Origin: Synaphobranchus kaupii
Lineage: Eukaryota > Chordata > Actinopteri > Anguilliformes > Synaphobranchidae
Direction: 5' to 3'
DNA: 64,000 bases
Assembly (NCBI GenBank): GCA_029718625.1
Contig: CM056380.1
Coordinates: 104,785,893-104,849,892 of the forward strand
Below the pieces are notes generated by a model that was given only the letters and a program-made list of their open reading frames with translations, was not told where the DNA came from and searched no databases. Positions 38,814 to 49,129 of the stretch are shown in pieces. Numbering within the stretch: the stretch's first letter is position 1; the number at the start of each line of letters is the position of its first letter. A program made the translations under genes and the position numbers.

Positions 38814-40046
38814 CACTGCTCAAAGAAATGAAGGGAACACTTAATCATCACAGTATAACACCAAGCCAATTAAACTTCTGGGATATCGATCTGTCCAGTT
38901 AGGAAGCGTAAACGATTGTGAATCAATTTCACCTGCTTTGGTGCAAATGAAAGTGACAACAGGTGGACAGGAGAGGCAACAGCAAGACAACCCCCAAAAA
39001 GGAAATGGTTTTGCAGGTGGTGGCCACAGACCATTTCTCTCTCCTTATCCTTCCTGACTGATTTTTCTCTAGTTCTGCATTTTGCTAGTACCCTTGTCAC
39101 TACTGGTAGCATGAGGCATTCAGGTTGCACAGGTAGTCCAGCTCCTCCAGGATGGCACATCCATACGTGCCGTCGCACAAAGGTTTGCTGTGTCTCCCAG
39201 CACAGTCTCACGAGGAGGAGATACCGGGAGACGGGCCATTACACGAGGAGAGCTGGACAGGGCCGTGGAAGGGCAACAACCCAGCGGCAGGACCGGTATC
39301 TGCTCCTTTGTGCGAAGAGGAACAGGAGGAGCACTGCCAGAGCCCTACAAAATGACCTCCAGCGGGCTACTCGTGTGCATGTTTCTGACCAAACTGTCAG
39401 AAACAGACTCCATGAGGGTGGCATGAGGGCCCGACATCCTGTAGTGGGACCTGTGCTCACAGCCCAGCACCGTGCAGCTCGATTGGCATTTGCCAGAGAA
39501 CACCAGAATTGGCAGGTTCGCCATTGGCGCCCCGTTCTCTTCACAGATGAGAGCAGGTTCACACTGAGCACATGTGACAGGCGTGAAAGAGTCTGGAGAC
39601 GCCATGGTGAACGTTATGCTGCCTGTAACATCATCCAGCATGACCGATTTGGCGGTGGGTCAGTGATGGTCTGGGGAGGCATATCCTTGGAGGGTCGCAG
39701 AAACCTCCACGTGCTAGTCAATGGTACCCTGACTGCTGTTAGGTACTGGGATGAAATCCTCAGACCCATTGTCAGACCTTACGCTGGTGCAGTGGGCCCT
39801 GGGTTCCTCCTGGTGCAGGACAATGCGCGGCCTCATGTAGCCAGAGCTCAATTTTTCACTTTGATTTTCTGTGTGAATTTGAATCCAGCCCTCAATGGGT
39901 TAATGATGTTGCTATTGACCGTTCTTACGTCATTTTGTTCTCGACGAATTACACAATGTAATCAATAAAGATTTTCAACTTGAATATTTCGTTCATCGAG
40001 ATCCGCGATGTGTGATTTAAGTGTTCCCTTAATTTCTTTGAGCAGT
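38814..40046 (+). mobile_element. Tc1/mariner element with intact-looking TIRs and deleted transposase
   Basis: The left TIR ACTGCTCAAAGAAATGAAGG (38814 on) and right TIR (inverse of ACTGCTCAAAGAAATTAAGG, ending 40046) match at 28 of 29 positions including AACACTTA. A TA follows the right end; the expected left TA reads CC..A and may be mutated. It inserted into a V-SINE-like tail. Size about 1.23 kb, shorter than a full Tc1 element because of the internal deletion. Confidence 0.85.
39111..39968 (+). pseudogene. Tc1-type transposase, C-terminal catalytic part lost
   Basis: Residues about 35-110 resemble the paired helix-turn-helix (RRYRETGHYTRRAGQGRGRA, VSDQTVRNRLHEGGMRARHP). The DDE domain has FTDESRFTL (first Asp) and LVQDNARPHVAR (second Asp). 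Directly after HVAR the frame enters 3' non-coding sequence, so the block that normally carries the SPDLNPIEHLW motif and third acidic residue is gone. Coding starts upstream of 39111 may also be degraded. Expected to be inactive; terminal repeats could be mobilised in trans. Confidence 0.85.
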
Positions 40047-40209
40047 ATATTAACCTACTACAATCCCACCCTTATAGATAGCATAAAATGGACGTTCTCT
40101 GTGTGGGACAACACATGAGAAGCTGTGGCTTGGATTATTGTTTCTTCATATATTTATAAATATGCACAGTGAAAATGGTGAAGGTTAAATCTCCCCATGA
40201 AGTTTAATT

Positions 40210-40505
40210 AGTGTTTGAAGTTGGCCATCTCATATCCTTGTATATCACATAGTACTACCACATTTTGACCACAAGATGGTGCCATTTCAATTATCCGTTA
40301 TTCAGTATGAAATTCCAACCAGAACCACCAGCACAAATTGAAAAGTTAAGTGACCTCAGTGTTCTATTGGTTGAGAATGAATTGGATGCATAGCCAGTTC
40401 ATTGAAAAGTGGCAGGCCATAGTTGAAATGGCACCATCTTGTGGTCAAAATGTGGTAGTACTGTGTGATATGCAAGGATATGAGATGGCCAACTTCAAAC
40501 ACTGC
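40210..40505. mobile_element. Foldback MITE, about 80-nt arms
   Basis: Left arm GTGTTTGAAGTTGGCCATCT ... CCACAAGATGGTGCCATTTC (40210-40291) and right arm its inverse (40417-40505) with few mismatches. Loop about 125 bp, no frame. Confidence 0.8.
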
Positions 40506-40985
40506 ATTCTTTAAGTCATTCCATAGATGCTCAATAGGATTTAGGTCAGGGCTCTTACTGGGCCTCTCATGGACATTGACTTTGTTGTTCGTTGTTATTT
40601 GGGCTGTGTGCTTCAGCTCAATTGAGCCCCAATTTTGCCTTTTTTAGTCAGGGCTTCCTTGTAGTCACCTTGCCATACAGGCCAGAATTGTGGAGAGCTT
40701 GGGATATTGTTGTCACATGCACACATTGTCCAGTCTTTGCCGTAAAGGACTGCAGCTTGGGACTGACATTGACCTCATGGAGGCTTTTCTGATCAGGCTA
40801 CTCCTTGCTCGGTCATCCAGTTTGGAGGACAGCCTGATCTAGGCAAGATTTAGGTGATTTCTTAATGATGGTCTTGACTGTATTCCAAGGGATATCTAAG
40901 TCCTTTGATATCTTTTTAGACCCAACTCCTGATTTGTGTCTGTATCTTTTGAAAGCTCATCGTTTGTTCTTGACTATGTAATGCA
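40504..40985 (-). pseudogene. Degenerate Tc1/mariner transposase relic
   Basis: On the minus strand a helix-turn-helix remnant is followed, after an internal deletion, by SPDLNPIEHLWNDLK near 40510-40555, the conserved Tc1 C-terminal motif. Stops and frameshifts interrupt it. It belongs to a different Tc1 lineage from the element at 38.8 kb and abuts the foldback MITE at its 3' side. Confidence 0.7.
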
Positions 40986-41200
40986 CTATCCAGGGTAGAT
41001 GGCCTACAGAAACAGTCGTTCAACTGCATGCACATTGCATCTTCAACTACATGCATGTTGAATACACTTTCACGTGCATTCACCACATACAATTCCTACA
41101 AAAAGTTGTTCACATCTCTGTTTTCATTTAGGCCTACAGAATTCATGGTAAGATATATTGGTGATTTTAAACATGTTTCAACCTCTCTTTTTTCCTCCAG

Positions 41201-41296
41201 CTTTTCTGCAGACCCGCAAGCAATTGTGGCCCCGGTTTATCTGTGTGCAAACCCAGTGCGTACGTTCTGAAGTGTGCCGGTGTCCCAGGTGCGGTG
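41201..41296 (+). other. Exon-like segment 1 (unrecognised transcript)
   Basis: Strong acceptor ACCTCTCTTTTTTCCTCCAG before 41201 and donor GTATGT at 41297. A GC-richer 96-bp stretch in an A/T-rich region. Three frames carry no recognisable domain. Could be a 5'UTR or lncRNA exon linked to the promoter-like site at 35.96 kb. Confidence 0.3.
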
Positions 41297-41633
41297 GTAT
41301 GTATATTTTATGGCTCAGACTGAGGTCCCAGGGCCTCGGTGTCACGACTCTGGGCTGGTTTATATTTCAACACTTGTGAATTGTAGCATCAGAATCCATG
41401 TCATGAACTAGACCTGTTAGAGGTCTTAAGACTTCACGGCAGATGCAAGTCTTAAGGCCTCTGAGAGTGCGGCCAGCAGCTGCAACAAGCCTTAAGATCC
41501 ATGTCCCAAAACCTCTGAAATGAGTGTCATCCTACGAACTCTGTGCTGCTCATATGCTAGACCAAAGTCACAAGACATTTGTAATTCAGCCCAGTGTGTG
41601 TACCAGTACCATGTCCTGAAATCCAATCCATAG

Positions 41634-41742
41634 GTACGCTGCCCAGCACCAAGGCGTATGCATCAGGGAAGCACTGTGGGTGTCTAACAGATGAGCTGAC
41701 CATGCAGAGGAGAAGCAGGAAGTCCCCAGACGGAGGAGCTGT
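41634..41742 (+). other. Exon-like segment 2 (unrecognised transcript)
   Basis: Acceptor ATCCATAG before 41634, donor GTAAGTATG at 41743, GC-rich between. An ATG at 41702 opens MQRRSRKSPDGGA up to the donor. No continuation exon was recognised downstream, so a protein-coding role is not supported. Confidence 0.3.
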
Positions 41743-42065
41743 GTAAGTATGAGTTTTGCTTTTCTTTTTGTTTTTATGCACCACATTTGGTGTAGATTAG
41801 TGTATTACTACTTACAGTCTTACATACTTCTATGCAATCAAATAACTTGTTTCAACTAAAACAAATTAATTTGGTTATAGTTGTATGTGATACTGTATGT
41901 AGTAATGCACTAATGGAGGGTGGGGGCTGGCCGAATTCTCAACTTTTTCTCCTTACCGCTGCCATTTTAGTCGTCCAAAAAAGTTGCATAACCCCTGCTT
42001 TGCACTCTGAATTTTCCGGGGGGGCCACTACCTGCCACTTCCCCTTCATTCACTCCACACTCATA

Positions 42066-42245
42066 CGACTCCCCCGCCCTTGGGGACCACCGACTCCCCC
42101 GCCCTTGGGGACCACCGACTCCCCCGCCCTTGGGGACCACCGACTCCCCCGCCCTTGGGGACCACCGACTCCCCCGCCCTTGGGGACCACCGACTCCCCC
42201 GCCCTTGGGGACCACCGACTCCCCCGCCCTTGGGGACCACCGACA
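42066..42245. repeat. Minisatellite, 25-bp unit, about 7 copies
   Basis: Unit CGACTCCCCCGCCCTTGGGG + ACCAC, copies identical, starts at 42066, 42091, 42116 and so on. G-rich on the minus strand (GGTGGTCCCCAAGGGCGGGG). It is followed by CGACATTGCTCAGG and a tRNA-like sequence. Confidence 0.95.
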
Positions 42246-42248
42246 TTG

Positions 42249-42327
42249 CTCAGGTGTGGCACTCGGGGAATCGAACCAGCAACCTCTACCCTCGTGAAGT
42301 GCCGTCCAAACTCCTGCGCCACGGAGT
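42249..42327 (-). other. tRNA-like sequence
   Basis: Minus strand: A-box region CCGTGGCGCAGGAGTTTGG and B-box GCTGGTTCGATTCCCCGAG. Cloverleaf pairing is incomplete. It resembles a tRNA pseudogene or SINE head. Confidence 0.5.
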
Positions 42328-42406
42328 CCTTTGCATTTTTGGTTTGTTTTTCTACAAACTTAAATGGTACAATGGTACAATGGTACAATGGACAAAAACT
42401 GTGCAA

Positions 42407-42475
42407 ACCTGAATGGGGATTGAACCCCAGACCTTGGCATTGCTAACCCAGAACCATTCCTTTGAGCCACTGTAA
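42407..42475 (-). other. tRNA-like sequence
   Basis: Minus strand: AGTGGCTCAAAGGAATGG (A-box-like) and TCTGGGGTTCAATCCCCAT (B-box and T-arm with good stem pairing GGGG/CCCC). Confidence 0.5.
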
Positions 42476-42644
42476 CTGACACTATTTTGTTGGGCTTTCC
42501 TGCAGTGAATTCATGAAGATGCAAAAAGAGAGGAGAAAGAGCATTCAAAGAGCCTGTCCCTTCTGTTGTTTTTTATACCTTTATGTACCTATGTGCTTTT
42601 GCCTGCCATTTCAATTGCCCTACGGGGACAATTAAAGTTTATTG

Positions 42645-43760
42645 AATTCTCGCCACAATCATGTTAGCGTTTGGGTGGGTGCAGCATTGGACATAAAATG
42701 TAGGTGAAGAGTGAGGTTTGAACCCTGAAGTGCTGCGTCCACAGACAAAGACAATACCGTTGTGCCAAAGTCTCCTTAGCTGTTCTGTAGGCTCTGCAGT
42801 GTAGAGAAGAAGCTGAGATCATAAAAACATGAGGAATAAAGATAAAGAACGAGGTTTGAACCCTCAAGCTCACCTTCTAGAAACCAAGACTCTACCGTTA
42901 TGCCACAGTGGCCTTGGGGTGTTTGAGGGTGTATTGGGGCATATTTGACCAAAGAAAAAATTGCCCCCTACTGGCCTACCAACACCACTTCCAGCAGCAA
43001 CTCAGATCTCCCATCCAAATACTAACCAAGTCCACACTTGCTTAGCTTCAGCCATTCAGCAGGAGCAGATTGCATGGTGGTATGGCTGCTGATAAAACTC
43101 ATCTGCATTTTATAATACACAAACTGCACTGTGGGTAATCAGAATTTTTTAATCAGAATGAATTGAAGCATACATTTTCAGGGTTGCCAGATTTTTAGAA
43201 ATTCTCGCCACAATCATGTTAGCGTTTGGGTGGGTGCAGCATTGGACATAAAATGTAGGAGTAGAGTGAGGTTTGAACCCTGAAGTGCTGTGTCCACAGA
43301 CAAAGACAATACCGTTGTGCCAAAGTCTCCTTAGCTGTTCTGTAGGCTCTGTAGTGTAGAGAAGAAGCTGAGATCATAAAAACATGAGGAATAAAGATAA
43401 AGAACGAGGTTTGAACCCTCAAGCTCACCTTCTAGAAACCAAGACTCTACCGTTATGCCACAGTGGCCTTGGGGTGTTTGAGGGTGTATTGGGGCATATT
43501 TGACCAAAGAAAAAATTGCCCCCTACTGGCCTACCAACACCACTTCCAGCAGCAACTCAGGTCTCCCATCCAAATACTAACCAAGTCCACACTTGCTTAG
43601 CGTCAGCCTTTCAGCAGGAGCCGATTACATGGTGGTATGGCTGCTGATAAAACTCATCTGCATTTTATAATACGCAAACTTCACTGTGGGTAATCTGAAT
43701 TTTTTAATGAGAATGAATTGAAGCATACATTTTCAGGGTTGCCAGATTTTTAGAAATTTT
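42645..43760. repeat. Tandem duplication, about 556-bp unit, each with two tRNA-like sequences
   Basis: Unit 1 (42645-43200) and unit 2 (43201-43760) both begin ATTCTCGCCACAATCATGTT and end CAGGGTTGCCAGATTTTTAG. They differ at few positions. Each unit contains two minus-strand tRNA-like sequences (42711-42776 and 42847-42914; 43266-43331 and 43403-43470) with A-box TGGCATAACGG-type and exact B-box GGTTCAAACC. Confidence 0.85.
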
Positions 43761-43914
43761 CTTTATTTAAAAATTCCCCCAAACAAGGGATTTTTTGGGA
43801 GTTTTTTTCCCCTCAAATGGGGGATTTTTCGAACTGGCGTCCCTGGGCTTTTGTTTCGAGTAGGCCAGGTCTGCCATCCAAAACTACAAAGATTTAAGCA
43901 TCTGGCAACCCTGA
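43734..43914. mobile_element. hAT-like MITE, TIR CAGGGTTGCCAGAT
   Basis: The ends CAGGGTTGCCAGAT and ATCTGGCAACCCTG are perfect inverses. The interior has GAACTGGCGTCCCTGGG and AGTAGGCCAG shared with the copy at 48561-48727. About 180 bp, no frame. CAGGG ends suggest hAT; the 8-bp duplication was not confirmed. Confidence 0.75.
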
Positions 43915-43999
43915 AAAGAAATCACAGATTCTGACAGTATGTATTTTATGGATGTAGCAAGAAGGCCAATCCCACTGTGTACCTGGTTGACTCTTTTTT

Positions 44000-44245
44000 T
44001 AGGGGAATTCTTAATTTTATAAATAAGGATATTCCCTACATTGATTTTCCTAAACCAAAAGACTTACTCTAGAAATAGCATCTTTAAAAGTTGTTTAAAA
44101 CGATGCCCATTTTAGAATAAATGAAGTCATTTTGTTTAAGTAAATGTGCAAAACGGAATATCCTTGTTTTTTTAAAATAAAAAATTCCTCTAATATGCCT
44201 ATCTACTTTTGATTGTGCATTTAACGTGTCCCTAAAAAGGAGCAA
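44000..44245. repeat. Dispersed inverted-repeat fragment
   Basis: GGGGAATTCTTAATTTTATA (44000) faces AAAAATTCCTCTAATATGCC (44180), and GTTTAAGTAAATGTGCAAAA is shared, inverted, with 32900-32945. No coding potential. Confidence 0.5.
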
Positions 44246-44607
44246 ACCAGGTGTACGATGGAATTTGCCTCGTTGCTACATACATGAAATACCATACTGT
44301 TACATTCATGGTTTGCGATAATACATGAAATGCATTGTGGGTAATCATAATGGATTAATTGGAACATACATACTGTACATTTGGTACCCAGAAATAACAT
44401 AACCCCTGTGTTTGCTGATTCGTTTAAACTTGTTTATGACTCTTTAGTTACTTAATTTTAAATCTGCTTTTAAACAGATATACTTAAAAAACATTTACAT
44501 GGCATGTTGATATATATATTTATATACACAAAACATTAGCTGTTCTGTGAGCTTTGCAGTGGAGAGAAGAAGCTGAGATCATAAAAACATGAGGAATAAA
44601 GATAAAG

Positions 44608-45212
44608 AATGAGGTTTGAACCCTCAAGCTCACCTTCCAGAGACCTAGACTCTACTGTTATGCCACAGTGGCCCTGGTGTTTTTGAGAGTGATGCAGTGG
44701 ACAGAAGAAGATGAGTACAGAAATGTAAGCAAAAAAAGCTAACAGACAAGGTTTGAACCATAACGTTTGAAACATAACGTAACCATAAAGATGACGAGAC
44801 CACAGAAATACAAGGTAAATAAAGATGAATAACGAGGTTTGATCCCTCGTTCACCTTCCAGAGACAAAGACTCTACCATTATGCTACAGTGGTGAGAAAT
44901 AAGAGGGAAGAGCAGGGACCGCGTTTATAAAAAAGTACTTTAGATCAAAATTGATCTTAGGCATGCCGTACATAGAAAATCGCAACAAAGTAGTGACTTA
45001 TAAAATTTCAACGTTCATTTGAGTACGTACGCTATTTTAAACAAGCGCAACTCATTTTATAAATAATGTTAAAGTCCATTTAATGAAATCTGCTTACATG
45101 AAAGTTAAAGATGATTTAAAAGATGACTCATTTTTATAAATGAGGCCCCAGGCATTGAACCCACAGGCTCAGTGGTCAAAGACAACAAACCTTCATGCCA
45201 CCATTGTCTTAT
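44608..45212 (-). other. Further tRNA-like sequences (at least three)
   Basis: 44608-44674 and 44832-44893 keep GGTTTGAACC or GGTTTGATCC B-box complements and the CCACAGTGGCC-type 5' end of the family. 44747-44770 is a partial copy. 45150-45212 is a more diverged relative. All point to the minus strand. Confidence 0.5.
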
Positions 45213-45324
45213 GATGGTTTTAGAGCTGCAGCACAGAGAGGGTATGAACTCCAGAGACAAGGAGGAGGGGATCAAACTTTCTAGCTACAGTTGTATGTAA
45301 CTCTGTTCTTACCCCTGTACCACA

Positions 45325-45543
45325 TACATTACATTACATTATAGGCATTTAGCAGACGCTCTTATCCAGAGCGACTTACACAACTTCTTATTACATTTAT
45401 CCATTTATACAGCTGGATATATACTGAAGCAATTCAGGTTAAGTACCTTGCTCAAGGGTACAACGGCAGTGTCCTACCTGGGAATCGAACCTGCAACCTT
45501 TCGGTTACAAGTCCAGTTCCTTAACCATTATACTACACTGCAG
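45325..45543 (-). mobile_element. V-SINE, full-length-looking
   Basis: Minus strand: tRNA-like head (GTGTAGTATAATGGTTAAGG, GCAGGTTCGATTCCCAGG), the V-SINE core CCGTTGTACCCTTGAGCAAG + GTACTTAACC, and the 3' tail AAGTCGCTCTGGATAAGAGC + GTCTGCTAAATGCC followed by AATGT repeats. The tail matches the L2-type LINE at 49.1 kb. Confidence 0.88.
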
Positions 45544-46556
45544 GGTTCTTGTTTGCTTTCTAGTGAACTTATGACAAAAAACTGATGATGTTCCTTTGAA
45601 AAGAAGAAAAGGTGGCAAAATATAAACCCACAGTCCTGACACAGTATGTAAGCGACTTTGTGAAAACTTTTGTTTCCGTTTGCATTTGTGATTTGAACAA
45701 CAGTTGATTCAGATGACCTAATTAATTAATGGGATAAAGGTTTAACGGCTTACAGGTGTACCAGAAGGTGCCTTTTGATGTTTTCCTTCAAAAAGATTGA
45801 TGATAGACATGATATACAGTTAATCCAGCCAGTAATGCACTTCAGAGAACACTCATCTCCTCTGCTTTCATAAAGCACATTTGGTGTGTTGGGGGGACAG
45901 GGTTTGTAAATAATTTAATAATGAAAGATAATTCAGTGTTTTTATTCTGCCATTAAATTTCAGCCTTGAAAGTTGAATGGTACTGTCAGTGCTCAATAAA
46001 AATAATATAAAATAAGAACCGTTTCAGTTGATCTTTATTATCCCTAGAGTGCTGTTATTTTTTAATCCGATATGCTCTGTTGTAAAGCCATTTTTTGTCC
46101 AGCAGAGGGAGGCAAATCCCTCACTAGAAGATGATGAGATCACAGAAATGCAGGAGAGACAATAAGGATGAGTGGGGATTTCAGCCTTGAAACTTGTCAT
46201 GTTTGAATTGTGTTGTCATTGGTCAATAAAATAACACACAAAAAGAACGGCTTCAGTTTCAGTAGATCTTTATTGTCCACAGAGGGACAGCATTAAAAAT
46301 CCACATACTATGTTTGACAACCATACAAAAAAATTTACTTTACAAATAGGTTCAACATTACAAGCGCTTTAAAGTTAAAATATGTATAAAAGAGTAAAAT
46401 CAGTACACATGCAAAGAGTACAATTCAGTACATGGACATACTTCATACTCTAACTGCATCTACTGTGTTAAAGACACAAATATTTATTATACAATCTGGA
46501 GAAATATGTGTACCAAACAGGGAAAAAGACAACATAAAACAAATTAATACATTTTT
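45544..46556. other. Intergenic with a diverged duplication
   Basis: CAGCCTTGAAAGTTGAAT ... TTTCAGTTGATCTTTATTAT (45961-46045) has a diverged second copy at 46181-46280. No gene recognised. Confidence 0.5.
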
Positions 46557-47190
46557 TATAATACATTAATTACATTACATTCATTTATCAGATACTTTTA
46601 TCCAAAGCGACGTACAATAAGTGCATACAGAGACATCATCAAGATCACTACAGAGCAGACAAAGCTTCCCATAATGTAGCAGCTATCCCTAATAATGAAC
46701 GTTGACTGTAGTTCACAGTAAGCTGTGGGTAAATCAGCTATACTACATTTCTATTCTAAATACTATTATAAGCTATAACAGACAGGAAAAACACAGAGAA
46801 CTAGTAAACACAGGGAACTGATATTCCTAGGTTAGAATATCAGTCAAGGTGGAGTCTGAAGAGGTGTGTCTTCAGGCCTCGACGGAATGCAGACAGGGTT
46901 CGAGTAGAACGTAGGGGAATGGGAAGTTCATTCCACCACTGAGGAGCTAAGGTGGAAAAGATCCGCAGTTGGGACGAGCGAGAGCCGTTAACACGGAGGG
47001 GGGGAAGTGCGAGTCACCCTGCTGTAGAAGAGCAAAGTGGTTGAGCAGGAACATAGTTCTGGATTAAGTCCTGCAGGTAGGCGGGGCCTGTCCTATTGGC
47101 TGCAGTGTAGGCCAGGCCAGGGTCAGAACTTTGAACCTGATCCTGGCTGCAACTGGCAGCCAGTGGAGTGACCTCAGCAGGGGGGTTTAT
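46557..47190 (-). mobile_element. L2-type LINE, 5'-truncated copy
   Basis: On the minus strand a degraded C-terminal reverse-transcriptase segment (WWNELP motif as TGGTGGAATGAACTTCCCAT near 46926; PRRNADRV and RTRFDSTLT-like stretches) precedes a 3' tail TCGCTTTGGATAAAAGTATC + TGATAAATGAATG. Frames are broken and the 5' part is missing. Confidence 0.75.
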
Positions 47191-47689
47191 TTTTAATTAA
47201 TTTTTAAATAAACAAACACAAATTGTTTCAGTCCAGTGCAGTGTACACTAAATGTACACATATAGTTACATGCATAAAATACATATAATGTTGCTCTTCT
47301 CATAGATGCCCTTCAACGTTTTAATACTTAGTACTGTAGTTAGTACCTGTTCTTCCAAATGTGGCTACAGAGACACCTGGTGGAAAATTAATAGAATGCA
47401 TTTTGAGTAAAATTGTGAAGAAAACTCAGGGCCCAATTAAAAATAATATCCAATAATTCCTGCAGTTAGTAATATTACATAGATTCGTGAACATTAATAA
47501 TTGGCATAGCTGGTAGTAATTCTCATGAACAATATTACAATGACTCCAAAATGAAAATCACATCAAGCCCAAAAGGACTGAGTTGAGAGGCGGAATTCAT
47601 GTTTATGAATGAATAGTTCATTCATGTGTACTGTATTAGTAATACCCAGCACACACAAGCTTACACAATACATTTACAATGTATCATCC

Positions 47690-48540
47690 TCATCATCTTC
47701 ATCTACAACTTGAGATCAACATCTAATCTAATCCAGTCCAGGCACTGGCAACGGCATTGATGGGGAAATGTACTGACAGGCAGACGGGCTCTGAGGTGGG
47801 AGATGAGGAATAAGGGTTGCAGCAGTTCAGTCTGTGATGTGGTAGGTGACCAGGTCAGCATCTTACAGTTCAGAGTCTGTGATGTGCAGGAACACAGTGG
47901 TAAGTGACCAGGCCAGCATCTTACAATTCTTGGAATCAATTATTTGCAGCAAGTGTGTTGATTGTTTCTTCTGTATGGCCTTTACAGTGTATTGAGGTAC
48001 TTGGGGCGAATGAGCCAGTCTTCCACATTCAACACGTTCCAAGTCCTTTGTGAAGTCTTGGTACAAAACACGAATGAAACACTGTTCAAGTCAGTGTTGG
48101 GATGCAGCAGATACATCAACACACTGCACTCTTCACAGATGGCTGTGGTCGATTGTTCCTTGTTGTGGAGGGGAGGGGGCAGTTGATTCAGGGGGGCATC
48201 CTTGTGGGGCTGTATAGGGATGATTCCATTGCCGTGGTGACAGGGCCCCATTTGTGGTGGCCCCGTCTCCTCTTCATGGCGGTGGAAGACTTGGGGAAAT
48301 CAGGGCCTCAGCCAATCACACGCAGCATAGTGGAACCATTCGATGAGGGAATGCTGAAACACAAACACACACTGGTCAGCTGGGACCCCAACACCATTCC
48401 ACTGCAGAGCTTTCTCCAGCAGTGTATCCTTCAAAATCATAATTGCTGTTGTAGCGTGGGTTTCTCTCTAGTACAAAACGGTTTATGCTTGCTTTTTAGT
48501 GAGTGTAAGACAGAAACAATCTCCTCCATTTTCATTTAAT
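47690..48540 (-). other. Unrecognised segment with a possible relic coding frame
   Basis: A minus-strand frame (47982-48251, ending WNVLNVEDWLIRPKYLNTL) has a protein-like composition and is preceded by an acceptor-like CAG before ATTCCCTCATCG at about 48350, but the upstream part has a stop. An imperfect duplication (GACCAGGTCAGCATCTTACA at 47848, GACCAGGCCAGCATCTTACA at 47907) flanks it. Could be a gene relic or chance; no family recognised. Confidence 0.25.
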
Positions 48541-48560
48541 GGGGGATTTTGAAGACATTT

Positions 48561-48727
48561 TCAGGGTTGCCAGAAAAAAAAATCTTTTTTTCTTTAAAAA
48601 TCCTCAGTTTCAGGTAATTTATTCCCATCAAATGGGGGGATTTTATGATCTGGCGTCCCTGGGTTTTCTTTTGCGTAGGCCAGTTTTGCCTTCCAATCTA
48701 CACATATTTAGGAATCTGGCAACCCTG
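48561..48727. mobile_element. hAT-like MITE, second copy
   Basis: Ends TCAGGGTTGCCAGA and TCTGGCAACCCTGA inverted. The interior ATCTGGCGTCCCTGGG is shared with the copy at 43734. Confidence 0.75.
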
Positions 48728-49129
48728 AAAAGAAATGACACAGATTCTCCCCATCAACAAAACATTTTTAAATGCTTGTTTTAACTGGGCCAATCTTTCT
48801 GTTCAAGGGAGTTGGAAGGAGTGCATTGATGGATTCAGTGCAGGGCACTTCAGGTGAATGACTTACCTCTATCAGTTGGACAAAAAGTGGCTTTACAGCA
48901 GAGTAAGTCAGATGTAAAAAAAATTATAATCCCAAACCAAGATGTGTATATTGAATGATAATAGCTTTTCAGAGTCAAATTAGGTTTCAAATTTGACTCA
49001 AGGTGCTGAAAATAGACATGTTATTAACCTGAAGTGTTTCAGTGTTCAGAATGGATATTATATTACGTTAAGTTGGTTAAGTTGCTCTGGATAAGAACGT
49101 CCTGCTAATTGGCAATAATAACTTTAGCA

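Noticed and set aside
41967..42406. Gly/Pro/Arg-rich collagen-like frames on both strands
   Set aside because: Translation of the perfect 25-bp array; no signal of a gene.
47982..48251. Confident gene call for the WNVLNVEDWLIRPKYLNTL frame
   Set aside because: No family recognised, stop in the upstream part, no clear splice partners; kept only as a low-confidence segment.
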